A stretch of DNA of 64,000 bases from Agrilactobacillus fermenti (GTDB lineage Bacteria > Bacillota > Bacilli > Lactobacillales > Lactobacillaceae). Position numbers and translations under genes: made by a program. Shown here in pieces: positions 46,064 through 54,832 of this stretch (position 1 is the first letter of the stretch; every line of letters starts with the position of its first letter). Under the pieces are notes generated by a model. It was not told the DNA's origin and made no database searches. It worked only from the letters and a program-made list of their open reading frames with translations. The DNA is taken from the NCBI RefSeq assembly GCF_021030645.1, contig NZ_JACGCJ010000008.1, forward strand, positions 30,946-94,945, written 5' to 3'.

Positions 46064-47080
46064 TTAATCGGTAACCTGGATCATGGACGTGATTTTTTGC
46101 GCGGCAATACGCTGTGGACTGATGGGTGGTTGATATTTCATGGCGTGAAAACTTTGGGTCAACGCTTGTAAATTTTGCTGCTGCGTACGCCATAGTGCGG
46201 TTGCCTGAGTAACAGTCAATAGCTGAAAGTGAATTTTAGCTTGAGGGGCATTTTGAACGAACCGGTGCCGATCAACAGCTGCAATCGTAGCAATCACTGG
46301 ATACCCACCAGTGGTTTGTCGATCAGCCAACAAGACGACGGGGTCGCCGTTGCGGGTGATTTGAATATTACCAAAAGCGGTTCCCTGAGAAAGCAGGTTC
46401 GTAGTAGGCGTGGCGATCGGCTTACCAGTTAAGTGATAGCCCATACGATCCGTTTGGTTGGTAATGGTATAAGTTTGGTTCAAAAATTGTGTCTGTGCTT
46501 GTTTAGTAAATTGGGACCATTGCGGCCCGGGCAAAAGCCGAATGGGCTGTGTTGCTGGTAAGGCATGCCAAGCAAGATGACGATACTCCAGACTGGTCAA
46601 TGTTTGGACTGGTAAGATCGGCAGCTGATCATGGGCACGTAAGGTTCGGCCTGCGAGTCCGCCAATTTGTGCTTTCAGAGTGGTTGCGCGACTGTCTAGA
46701 ACTTTAGGTGTTTGGATACCGCCAGCAATTGTTAAATAGCCAAACCGTCCAGCTGTAATTGGTCCTAAGTTAAGTTGGTCGCCTTGATGGACGGCATAAA
46801 CGGTATTTTGCTGGATCGGCTGTTGGTTTAGTGAGGGTTGACTTAGTTTGGCGCCGGTAATGGCGATAAAAGTCTCAGTATGGAACAAGAGGTCAGGAGC
46901 GATGCCTGTATATTCTAAGGCCGCAGCGTCGTTGGGATTATTCAAAAGTAAGTTACCAATTTGATAAGCTAACTGATCCATTGCACCAGATTCAGAGAAG
47001 CCCTCGATCTGATGGGTTGGCCGGCCAATATCTTGAATGGTCGTAAACAAGCCGGGATGTAAGATTTCAATTGTATTCAT
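46064..47080 (-). CDS. pxpC: 5-oxoprolinase subunit C PxpC (KipA-like)
   Basis: 338 residues. HPGLFTTIQDIGRPTHQIEGFSESGAMD start, NNPNDAAALEYT, SQGTAFGNIQ, LADRQTTGGYPVIATI are signature blocks of the biotin-dependent carboxyltransferase/KipA family. ATG overlaps the pxpB stop (ATGA). The 30-nt gap to accC holds the accC binding site. Confidence 0.92.
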   Translation of the reverse strand: MNTIEILHPGLFTTIQDIGRPTHQIEGFSESGAMDQLAYQIGNLLLNNPNDAAALEYTGIAPDLLFHTETFIAITGAKLSQPSLNQQPIQQNTVYAVHQGDQLNLGPITAGRFGYLTIAGGIQTPKVLDSRATTLKAQIGGLAGRTLRAHDQLPILPVQTLTSLEYRHLAWHALPATQPIRLLPGPQWSQFTKQAQTQFLNQTYTITNQTDRMGYHLTGKPIATPTTNLLSQGTAFGNIQITRNGDPVVLLADRQTTGGYPVIATIAAVDRHRFVQNAPQAKIHFQLLTVTQATALWRTQQQNLQALTQSFHAMKYQPPISPQRIAAQKITSMIQVTD

Positions 47081-47814
47081 GAGTGGTCGCCTATTCTCTG
47101 ATGAATTTGGAGTTTAAAAGCATCGGCGCGGTCAGCTTGATAAATTTCATCAAAGTCATGACGGTCAATACTGTAGAAATGAATATAATCTCCCGCATGA
47201 TAACGTGGTCGTGGATTTTGCGGGTCGTATAATTTCAAAGGCGTGCGTCCAAGCAGCCGCCAACCACCTGGCGAAACAACAGGATAAAAGCCGGTTTGTT
47301 TTCCGGCGATGCCGACACTGCCAGCTGCTAATGCCTTTCGTGGCGTGGCTAGGCGGGGCATGGCGATTTGATCGGGTACCGAACCCATGTAAGCGAATCC
47401 CGGTAGAAAGCCTAACATGAAGATGAAATAAGTTTGTTGGGTATGCAAATGAATCAAATCGGCGATCGTTAAATGACCAAAGTCTGCCACAGCTTGCAAA
47501 TCAGGACCAAAGGCTTCATCGTAGCAAACCGGAATATCAATGATGCGCTGAGTTGCAGTTACAGTTGTTTCCAGAAGATTCATTTGCTTAGTGAGTTGTG
47601 TTTGGAGTGTGGCTTGATCAATTTGAAGCAAGTCAAAGTTAATTGTTAAGGTCGCATAACCAGGAATGACACTCGTAATACCAGATATTTCAGTTGTGTG
47701 CTGTAGCGTCTGAGCTAATTGTTGAATAAATGTATTTTCGCGAACATCGATTTTATTGGGGTAAATGAGCATCAAGCTAGATTCACTTAGTTGGAAAAAG
47801 TGATAATCGGTCAA
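47077..47814 (-). CDS. pxpB: 5-oxoprolinase subunit B PxpB (KipI-like)
   Basis: 245 residues from TTG 47814, about 9 nt after AAAGGGGG. IPVCYDEAFGPDL, FMLGFLPGFAYMGSVPDQIAMPRLATPRKALAAGSVGIAG and YPVVSPGGWRLLGRT are the KipI/PxpB signatures. First gene of the leftward operon pxpB-pxpC-accC-pxpA-ycsG. Confidence 0.92.
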   Translation of the reverse strand: MTDYHFFQLSESSLMLIYPNKIDVRENTFIQQLAQTLQHTTEISGITSVIPGYATLTINFDLLQIDQATLQTQLTKQMNLLETTVTATQRIIDIPVCYDEAFGPDLQAVADFGHLTIADLIHLHTQQTYFIFMLGFLPGFAYMGSVPDQIAMPRLATPRKALAAGSVGIAGKQTGFYPVVSPGGWRLLGRTPLKLYDPQNPRPRYHAGDYIHFYSIDRHDFDEIYQADRADAFKLQIHQRIGDHS

Positions 47815-47858
47815 TTATCGGCGCCCCCTTTGAATGTAATGTATACTAACATATCATC

Positions 47859-47886
47859 AATATATCATTTTTCTAATCTAAATCAA
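47859..47886 (-). promoter_or_regulatory. pxpB promoter
   Basis: Minus strand TTGATT (47886-47881), 16 nt, TATATT (47864-47859), about 45 nt before pxpB. ATATATCAT is followed closely by ATATCAT on the plus strand (47851-47869), a possible regulator-binding direct repeat. Confidence 0.5.
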
Positions 47887-47988
47887 ATTATTTCACCCGC
47901 TAAAATTGTGATTTTCATTAAAAATTACTTTTAAATCAAAGAAAATCGATGGAAATTTATTTTCTAAACTTTTAAATCAGGGCATATA

Positions 47989-48033
47989 AAAAAGCCATTA
48001 CCTGAAGTTATTGTGCTTCAGTAATGACTTTAT
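47989..48033 (-). terminator. Leftward terminator after the repeat array
   Basis: CATTACTGAAG / CTTCAGGTAATG hairpin followed on the minus strand by GGCTTTTTTA. It would end transcripts that leave the gene at 48660-49589 and run through the array. Confidence 0.75.
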
Positions 48034-48036
48034 TTG

Positions 48037-48659
48037 TGGTGGTGCCCGAAAACTAGCCGATGATGTTCACGCTCTAAACGCGTTCCAAAGGGCAACGCCT
48101 TCACCTAACTGCGAATGTCTCAAATGGCAAAGACACCATTTATCGTCATCCTCGTTAGTGCTCAGTCGCTGAATGCCCTTTGTCACGCTCTAAACACGTT
48201 CGTAAAGCTAACTTTGTCACCTAACCTTAATTATTTGCTGAAGCTGATGCTTCATCGGCATAATTCGGTTAGTGCTCCAAAGCTAACCAGCTTTACTCGC
48301 GCTCTAATTTAAACACGTTCCAAAGGGCAACGCCTTCACCTAACTGCGAATGTCTCAAATGGCAAAGACACCATTTATCGTCATCCTCGTTAGTGCTCAG
48401 TCGCTGAATGCCCTTTGTCACGCTCTAAACACGTTCGTAAAGCTAACTTTGTCACCTAACCTTAATTATTTGCTGAAGCTGATGCTTCATCGGCATAATT
48501 CGGTTAGTGCTCCAAAGCTAACCAGCTTTACTCGCGCTCTAATTTAAACACGTTCCAAAGGGCAACGCCTTCACCTAACTGCGAATGTCTCAAATGGCAA
48601 AGGCACCATTTATCGCCATCCTCGTTAGTGCTCAGTCGCTGAACGCCCTTTTTCACGCT
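48037..48659 (+). repeat. Tandem array of structured repeats, C'-A-B-A-B-A
   Basis: Units: 3' half of a C unit (48037-48077), A (48070-48192), B (48186-48305), A (48309-48430), B (48421-48540), A (48544-48659). The A-B pair repeats with a 235-bp period and is identical over at least 198 bp (48115-48312 and 48350-48547), a recent duplication; the last A differs at several bases. A arms CAAAGGGC / GCCCTTTG; B arms GTAAAGCT / AGCTTTAC; both CACCTAAC / GTTAGTG. The last tail ACGCTCT touches the stop codon of the leftward gene at 48660. Open frames inside are by-products. Confidence 0.88.
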
Positions 48660-49589
48660 CTATTTTTGTTCATTGGCGTTGATCAGGCCTCTTTGGAATT
48701 TGGTAAAGCCTTCTTGGTCTCGATCGTAAGTTAGCGTGAAATAAGTTTTATGACGGTTGGTTCCGGAGACTAAGAAGAAGCGCGTGACGCGAGGGACATC
48801 GGTTAGTTCATAGCCAATGATGGCGGTATTTTGGAAATCTGTGTTGCTGACTTGTAAATATTTTTGTAACGCTGGGGCGCTATCAGTGGCTAAGTTCAAT
48901 TGCTCCGCTAGGCCTCGATATTGGGCCAATTTACCATTATTATTATCAAAGGCACTGCTCTTAGACAAAATGTTTTTAATTCTTTCGGTAAAGTTAGTTG
49001 CCGTGGAGACGCCATCTGTGCCCACAGGTGCCTGTGCAAAGACAAATTTTGGTGGGGTATTGTGCTTAACAGTACTCATGTAAACTGTTTTGGTAATGGC
49101 GTTTTGTGCGTTATAGTATACGCGGTAACGGTATGAGACAATCGTCGTTGTATCGTCGTAACGATTGGCACTGACGAGAACATAATTTCCAGTGTTGGTG
49201 CGGCCAAAAGCCACCGGGGTAAAGCTATAGATATATTGATGGGGCTTACTATGGACCCAACGATCCAGTTGTCGTGCTTGTTTCCCAGTTAAAAAAGTAT
49301 AGTTTTGCTTAGCCACACTGAAGTCATTATTGATATTGTCGACGACTTTCAGGGCATCTTTTTTGACGTCATCCATTTGCGTGACGCTTAGATTGACTTC
49401 TGGAACGTCTAGCCCGTTTGCTACATGATTAGGGTCAACGATCCAATTAAAAGGAATGGTTTGCGCTGTTAAAAATTTTTGGGCATGATTTAACAGTGGC
49501 CGTCGAAAAGCAAAGAGTAGGCCAATAATAATGATCAGACTGCCAAATATGATGCCAAGAATCCTAAAAAGTTTGCGATGTTTTTTCAA
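48660..49589 (-). CDS. Hypothetical membrane-anchored exported protein
   Basis: 309 residues from TTG 49589, with GAGG 6 nt upstream. Basic start (KKHRKLFR), one membrane helix ~9-31, then a large exported domain rich in Asn, Thr and Tyr with no recognised motif. No cleavage site, so it is likely anchored. Divergent from the exported gene at 49741. Its 3' untranslated region is the repeat array. Confidence 0.62.
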   Translation of the reverse strand: MKKHRKLFRILGIIFGSLIIIIGLLFAFRRPLLNHAQKFLTAQTIPFNWIVDPNHVANGLDVPEVNLSVTQMDDVKKDALKVVDNINNDFSVAKQNYTFLTGKQARQLDRWVHSKPHQYIYSFTPVAFGRTNTGNYVLVSANRYDDTTTIVSYRYRVYYNAQNAITKTVYMSTVKHNTPPKFVFAQAPVGTDGVSTATNFTERIKNILSKSSAFDNNNGKLAQYRGLAEQLNLATDSAPALQKYLQVSNTDFQNTAIIGYELTDVPRVTRFFLVSGTNRHKTYFTLTYDRDQEGFTKFQRGLINANEQK

Positions 49590-49740
49590 AATAAACCTCA
49601 AAATAGATTATAATAAATAGAATATGGGAACTAATGCTATTATTTACTAAAGTATTTAACCTTGCAACTGAATTTAAAAATACATAATTTAACCTTATAA
49701 TTATAGTACAAAACGCTGAGAAAGTGAGTTTGCATCATTC

Positions 49741-51099
49741 ATGGAAACTGAAGCAATGTCAACTCGGCAAGCGAAGAGTCTAAGTCGAAAAAAACATCAG
49801 AAAAAAATTAAACGGATCATTTTATGGTCCTTATTTGCGTTGGTGGCTGTTACATTGGGGAGTGCCGCTGGTTGGGGCTATACAAATGTCCACATCCGGC
49901 ATAAAGTTGAAGCTCAATATGCCACAGTAGATCGACAGCGATTCTTAAAAACGAATGTTGCCGCACACACGATACAACGGGTTCGCACGGACCAAGCACA
50001 CTGGTCCTGGTTATTGACACCGACGAATCGGCAAAAAGTAAAGCAGCTGCTTCAGGATTATACAGCGCGCCAACAACGAGATCATGATTTAGATCGGTTG
50101 ATGGACGGCAAAAATTATTATCGTGATGGGGTTAACGTTGCGCAATTGAATCGGCTAGATCAACGCTTACTAAAAGAGAAAAATCAAACGGTTTATCAAA
50201 GACAAAAAAATCGGTTAGATACGGTACAAGTTTGGGTGGCACAAACCAATGATGGCAATCAATTCATTGGGCAGGTGTATCAGACTTTTCAACAGGATAA
50301 ACAGCAGCTGACTCAGGAAAAAGTCTCTGAGGCTGATGTTTATTACCGATTGTTAAAGAATCGCAAGATCATCGCTCATTGGCGCCAACCAATCAAAGCA
50401 ATGGATGCCAGTTTCACTGAATTGCAAAAAGAAAAGAATCAAAACCAAGCAGCCGCAGATAAAAAGGCAATCGAAGATTTTAAGAATGCCCCATTGACTG
50501 TACCCTATACGCCAGCTAAGGTAACAATCGATAGCGGCAATAGTCGAGATGAGCCAACAAACGATCGAAACCCAAGTAGCAGCAGTGGCTCTGTCTCAAG
50601 CAATGCTTTGACACAAGCATTAAATGACGCCGGTATTACGGCAAGCCGGTTACTAGTCTTAGACTCAGATGCAAATTCAATTTTTATTGCACAACGTTCA
50701 GGCTCGGTTTATAACGTTTCTGGCAGTCGTTATAGCGTTGTGAATAATAATCTGGATACAGGAACTTACCGGATTCGGGCCACGATTCAAAGCCCTGGAG
50801 CAGATGCAGGCGTCATTACGGATCCAGATAGTAGTCAATTTGGGACCTACTTTACGACCCCACCAAGTCAATATCAGGACGCAGATAATTCAACGAGTGA
50901 CTTTAATAGTGCCACACCTGTATTTTGGCTTAAGAATCAGCCAGCCTTAAGTAGTTCAATTTTGGTCGCTAGCGGCGGACAATTAGGCTTTATTACCAGT
51001 GGCAGCTTAAGCAGTGAAAATGTTGTACGTGTTTCTTCAAGTTCGATCAGTGGTCTGATCGGTGCGGTGAACAGTGGCATGGTATTTGCAGTTATTTGA
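49741..51099 (+). CDS. Hypothetical membrane-anchored protein upstream of PBP1A
   Basis: 452 residues. Very basic N-terminus (SLSRKKHQKKIKR), membrane helix ~27-47, then a helical, Gln/Lys/Arg-rich region (~50-245, likely coiled coil), a Ser-rich linker (~262-290, containing KVTIDSG and SSSSGSVSSN) and a C-terminal beta-rich domain ending in hydrophobic GLIGAVNSGMVFAVI. Ends 17 nt before the PBP gene, so co-transcribed. The linker string VTIDxG plus a Ser run recurs at the very end of the PBP, hinting at a joint role. The start could also be ATG 49756; no strong binding site. Confidence 0.6.
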   Translation: METEAMSTRQAKSLSRKKHQKKIKRIILWSLFALVAVTLGSAAGWGYTNVHIRHKVEAQYATVDRQRFLKTNVAAHTIQRVRTDQAHWSWLLTPTNRQKVKQLLQDYTARQQRDHDLDRLMDGKNYYRDGVNVAQLNRLDQRLLKEKNQTVYQRQKNRLDTVQVWVAQTNDGNQFIGQVYQTFQQDKQQLTQEKVSEADVYYRLLKNRKIIAHWRQPIKAMDASFTELQKEKNQNQAAADKKAIEDFKNAPLTVPYTPAKVTIDSGNSRDEPTNDRNPSSSSGSVSSNALTQALNDAGITASRLLVLDSDANSIFIAQRSGSVYNVSGSRYSVVNNNLDTGTYRIRATIQSPGADAGVITDPDSSQFGTYFTTPPSQYQDADNSTSDFNSATPVFWLKNQPALSSSILVASGGQLGFITSGSLSSENVVRVSSSSISGLIGAVNSGMVFAVI

Positions 51100-51116
51100 T
51101 TTAGGAGGCACGTGAT

Positions 51117-53828
51117 TTGGCTAAACGCAAGGCGAAAACAATGGCGCCAAATGAAAAACGACATAAGCTTCGACCAGGATGGCGTGCTTTTTGGATTGTA
51201 GTAGCTACGCTTTATGCGTTGGTAATCCTAGGGGCAGGCTGGTTTTGGCACACACACGGCGCAACATATAAACAAGCAATTGCGGATGGTTTTGCACTGA
51301 GTAAAACTGTCACTAAGAATTCCTTTTATCCAAAACAACCGACCAAAGTGTTGGATCGTAACGGGACCGTTATGAAGACTTTGACGCATACCCAATCAAC
51401 GTATATCACATACAAAAAGATCAATCCGATGCTGACCAAAGGGCTTGTAGCTGTGGAAGATAAGCGGTTTTATGAGCATCATGGGGTTGATCCTTACGCT
51501 ATTATTCGTGGGGGCTTTCAGTTTTTGCTCTATCACCAAGTTCAAGGCGGGTCCACTTTGACCCAGCAATTGGTCAAAAATATTGTCTTAAAAGATCAGA
51601 CGCAATCGCCTACACGAAAGCTAAAAGAGATGGTCATTGCTCAGCAGCTAGAGAAGAAATTTACCAAACATGAACTGCTGGAATTTTATTTGAATGATGT
51701 TTATTTAGGCCATGGGACGTATGGCATCGGCAGTGCCGCGGAATATTATTTTTCCAAAAATCAAAAAGAGCTGACTTTACCTGAATTGGCGCTGTTGATC
51801 GGTTTGCCTAATAATCAAGTACTGTATGATCCCCTAGTTCATCCGCAAGCGGCAAAACAGCGCCGTGATACCGTGTTAATGGTCTTGCATCAGCAGAAGT
51901 TGATTACGACTAAGCAATTTAATCAAGCACTAAAAACGCCGTTATCGTTGAAGATACATGATTTTACCTATGATAATGACATTAGTTCAAACTATGCCTT
52001 ATCAGCGGCCATCAACAATACGGTTGAAGAAGTTATGCGCGCGCATGGTTTTGTATTTAAATACAGTTTTGCTAATGATGCCGCTCAAAAGCGTTATGAT
52101 GAGTCTTACAATCAAGCCTATAAAACCTATCAAGGTCAGATTTTAAATGGCGGTTATACGATCAAAACAACCATCGATCAAAATTTACAAAATCAAGTTC
52201 AGCAGCAGGTTCAAAAAACTTTTACAGGCTATAACACTCGGTCGGCTGATGGTAAACTGCAACCTCAAGTTTCTAGTACTGTCGTAGATAATAAAACGGG
52301 GAATGTTCTGGCTGTGATCGGCGGTCGAACGACAGATGGCGACCACCTGAACCGGACTTTTGCGGCGCCACGACAGCCAGGATCTGCTTCTAAGCCATTG
52401 ACAGCGTATGCGCCGGCGTTTGAACGGGGTTACACACCCCAAAGCGTCGTCGTGGATGGACCGGTGGCTAACTCTGCCGTCAAAAACTGGTATACCGGAT
52501 ATAAGGGGCCGGTGACGCTGCGTTATGCTTTAGAGCAATCAATCAATACAGTGGCTTTCAAATTAGCTTTGTCGGATACGAACCGCACCTTTTACGATGA
52601 TTTGGCTAAGATGGACTTTAGCTCGATCACGCCTGAAGATCGCAACCCTATTATTGCGATCGGGGGGTATAGCCACGGGGTAACGACCACGGAAATGGCT
52701 TCGGGGTATAGTAGTTTTGCCCGCGGTGGCGATTTTATTCAACCAACCAATATCTCAGAAATTTATGATACTGGGCAGCACCGTATGATTTATCAAAATG
52801 CCCACTCTAAAGTGCCAGTCTATACTGAAAATGCCAGCTATATGATGCTTAACACCATGCAATCAGTGGTCAAAAATGGGACAGGGAAACCCGCAGCTCT
52901 AGACAATTTTCCCTATACAGCTGGTAAAACCGGTACCACTGATGATAATAAGGATGTTTACTTTGTCGGTATGACACCTGAGTTTACGGTGGCAACTTGG
53001 GTCGGTTATGACAAACCCCAGTCTTTGACTGAGGCTGAGACCAACCTGCCGATGCAGGTATTTAAGAATGTTGGCCAGTTCTTAGTCAGCGACTTAAAAG
53101 AGCCTCAAACTGACTTTCCAATGCCCAGCACGATCATCAAAAAAGGCGATGATCTGACGGCAACGAAAGAGTCCAAGAAACAAACGCCTGCGGACATTAT
53201 TGACAATGCCATGACGACGTTTATTGCCCAACAAGTGGCTGCCAATAAGAATCGTTTGGCTAATTTAGATTATCGACTGATCTATCATTTATCTAAAGCT
53301 GAAGAACAGCGCCGCGAACAGGTCGTACGAGAGGCTATTAATAGTTTTGATCCAAGTCAAATGACCAAGGCCTCAGAATATGGGCAGTATTTGGATAAGC
53401 TGCAGCAAGTCCGCTATAAGAATCAAAAAGTTCGTCATATGAAAGCCAAACAAGCCTTTGATCAGCAGATCCTACAATTACAAAAAACATTGAATGTTCA
53501 AAAAGCGACTTTAGATCAAGAGAAAGAAAATAGTCGTCAGTCAGCCTTGAATGCCCAAAAGGCTCAGGTCGAACAGGAGAAAGATCAACAGCGGCAGCAA
53601 ATTCTTGCCGGTTTACGCAGTCAGTATACGACACAGCTACAAAAGACCCGGACGGCGTATCAAAATAATGATAGTGATAAAGAACAGGAACGGCAAAAGT
53701 TGATCGATATCATGAATCAAATTCGGAGTTATGGCGGCAGTGCGCCAGATGTGACGATTGATGCTGGAACAAGTACCGCTTCAGATAACAGTACTGCGAA
53801 TAGTAGCAGTAGTTACAGTAATCGCTAA
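51117..53828 (+). CDS. Class A penicillin-binding protein (PBP1A type) with long C-terminal coiled coil
   Basis: 903 residues from TTG 51117, about 9 nt after AGGAGG. Membrane helix ~23-46; GT51 transglycosylase with catalytic Glu114 in VAVEDKRFYEHHG, GGSTLTQQLVKN and FYLNDVYLGHGTYGIG; transpeptidase with Ser423 (SASK), SIN at 475-477 and KTGT at 604-607. Polymerises and crosslinks peptidoglycan. After ~690 the protein carries ~215 extra residues: a Gln/Lys/Arg/Glu-rich helical region of coiled-coil character and a final Ser/Thr/Asn tail. That extension is unusual; related PBPs end soon after the transpeptidase or with a short Ser-rich tail. Confidence 0.92.
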   Translation: MAKRKAKTMAPNEKRHKLRPGWRAFWIVVATLYALVILGAGWFWHTHGATYKQAIADGFALSKTVTKNSFYPKQPTKVLDRNGTVMKTLTHTQSTYITYKKINPMLTKGLVAVEDKRFYEHHGVDPYAIIRGGFQFLLYHQVQGGSTLTQQLVKNIVLKDQTQSPTRKLKEMVIAQQLEKKFTKHELLEFYLNDVYLGHGTYGIGSAAEYYFSKNQKELTLPELALLIGLPNNQVLYDPLVHPQAAKQRRDTVLMVLHQQKLITTKQFNQALKTPLSLKIHDFTYDNDISSNYALSAAINNTVEEVMRAHGFVFKYSFANDAAQKRYDESYNQAYKTYQGQILNGGYTIKTTIDQNLQNQVQQQVQKTFTGYNTRSADGKLQPQVSSTVVDNKTGNVLAVIGGRTTDGDHLNRTFAAPRQPGSASKPLTAYAPAFERGYTPQSVVVDGPVANSAVKNWYTGYKGPVTLRYALEQSINTVAFKLALSDTNRTFYDDLAKMDFSSITPEDRNPIIAIGGYSHGVTTTEMASGYSSFARGGDFIQPTNISEIYDTGQHRMIYQNAHSKVPVYTENASYMMLNTMQSVVKNGTGKPAALDNFPYTAGKTGTTDDNKDVYFVGMTPEFTVATWVGYDKPQSLTEAETNLPMQVFKNVGQFLVSDLKEPQTDFPMPSTIIKKGDDLTATKESKKQTPADIIDNAMTTFIAQQVAANKNRLANLDYRLIYHLSKAEEQRREQVVREAINSFDPSQMTKASEYGQYLDKLQQVRYKNQKVRHMKAKQAFDQQILQLQKTLNVQKATLDQEKENSRQSALNAQKAQVEQEKDQQRQQILAGLRSQYTTQLQKTRTAYQNNDSDKEQERQKLIDIMNQIRSYGGSAPDVTIDAGTSTASDNSTANSSSSYSNR

Positions 53829-53840
53829 GGAAGTGTTAGA

Positions 53841-54359
53841 ATGATTGATTTTCAAGTGATTCAAGGAGATATTACTAAAAGTCAGGTAGATGCCATCGTG
53901 AATGCAGCCAATACCTCTTTATTGGGTGGTGGTGGTGTTGATGGGGCGATCCACCGGGCAGCTGGTCCAGAACTAGATGCGGCTTGTCGCAAACTAAACG
54001 GTTGTCCCACGGGCGAAGCCAAAACCACACCTGGGTTTCGCTTGCCAGCTAAGTATATTATCCATACACCTGGCCCGGTTTGGCATGGTGGTCAACAAAA
54101 TGAAGCCCAGCTGTTGCGCAATAGTTATTGGCATAGTCTAGTGCAAGCAGAGCAACATCAGTGTAAGACCGTGGATTTTCCCTCGATCAGTACGGGGGTT
54201 TACCGCTTTCCGCTCGATCAAGCAGCTGAGATTGCCGTTCAAACAATCAAAGATTTTTTGACCCAAGCGGCAGTTGTTCACCAAGTCCGCTTAGTCGCTT
54301 TTGATAGTGTCACGAAGCAGGCCTATATGCAGGCAAAAAAGAAAATAATTGGGGGATAA
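53841..54359 (+). CDS. Macro-domain O-acetyl-ADP-ribose deacetylase (YmdB type)
   Basis: 172 residues, the size of a single macro domain. QGDITKSQVDAIVNAANTSLLGGGGVDGAIHRAAG, GEAKTTPGFRLPAKYIIHTPGPVW and PSISTGVYRFPLDQAAEIA contain the ADP-ribose-binding and catalytic residues (Asn in VNAAN, Asp in VDGAIH). Hydrolyses O-acetyl-ADP-ribose or ADP-ribose marks; targets unknown. Starts 12 nt after the PBP stop, directly upstream of guaD. Confidence 0.92.
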   Translation: MIDFQVIQGDITKSQVDAIVNAANTSLLGGGGVDGAIHRAAGPELDAACRKLNGCPTGEAKTTPGFRLPAKYIIHTPGPVWHGGQQNEAQLLRNSYWHSLVQAEQHQCKTVDFPSISTGVYRFPLDQAAEIAVQTIKDFLTQAAVVHQVRLVAFDSVTKQAYMQAKKKIIGG

Positions 54360-54361
54360 TT

Positions 54362-54832
54362 ATGGCACAAGATTATATGTTATTAGCAGCTCAAGCAGCT
54401 GAACAAAATCTGAAAACTGGAGATGGCGGTCCCTTTGGCTGTGTGATTGTCAAAGATGACCAGATCATTGCTCAAGCACACAATCAAGTATTAGTCGATC
54501 ATGATCCCACAGCCCACGCTGAAATTACGGCCATTAGAAAAGCCACCCAAAAGTTAGGGACGCATGACTTAACCGGCTGTGTACTTTACACATCTTGTTA
54601 TCCATGTCCCATGTGTTTGGGGGCTATCATTTGGGCCAATATTAAAAAAGTTTATTACGGAAATACTGCGAAAGACGCGGCTGAAATTGGATTTCGTGAT
54701 GATTTTATTTATGATTTCATCAAACACGATGCCCAAGATGCGACTGTTTTAGATCTTAAACAGGAACAGCGTGACGTAACGATCAAAGCTTTTGACGCTT
54801 TTAAAGCAGCCAGTGATCGGCAGCTTTATTGA
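54362..54832 (+). CDS. guaD: Guanine deaminase GuaD (CDA fold)
   Basis: 156 residues, same length as B. subtilis GuaD. Zinc-binding HAEITAIRKA and TSCYPCPMCLGAI, then WANIKKVYYG and the GuaD-type C-terminal block AEIGFRDDFIYDFI that closes over the neighbouring active site in the swapped dimer. Deaminates guanine to xanthine. Overlaps the 3' end of tenA by 7 nt (convergent). Confidence 0.88.
   Translation: MAQDYMLLAAQAAEQNLKTGDGGPFGCVIVKDDQIIAQAHNQVLVDHDPTAHAEITAIRKATQKLGTHDLTGCVLYTSCYPCPMCLGAIIWANIKKVYYGNTAKDAAEIGFRDDFIYDFIKHDAQDATVLDLKQEQRDVTIKAFDAFKAASDRQLY

Noticed and set aside
46035..46193. 53-residue N-terminal extension of the biotin carboxylase
   Set aside because: It overlaps pxpC in another frame and is not like the family; GGAGG precedes TTG 46034.
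48115..48547. Two identical 65-codon open frames
   Set aside because: They are copies of the same stretch of the structured repeat, lack ribosome binding sites and would not be expected to be genes.
48037..48659. Possible CRISPR array, because of regular tandem repeats
   Set aside because: Units are ~115 bp, internally palindromic and alternate between two types without unique spacers; no cas genes are nearby.
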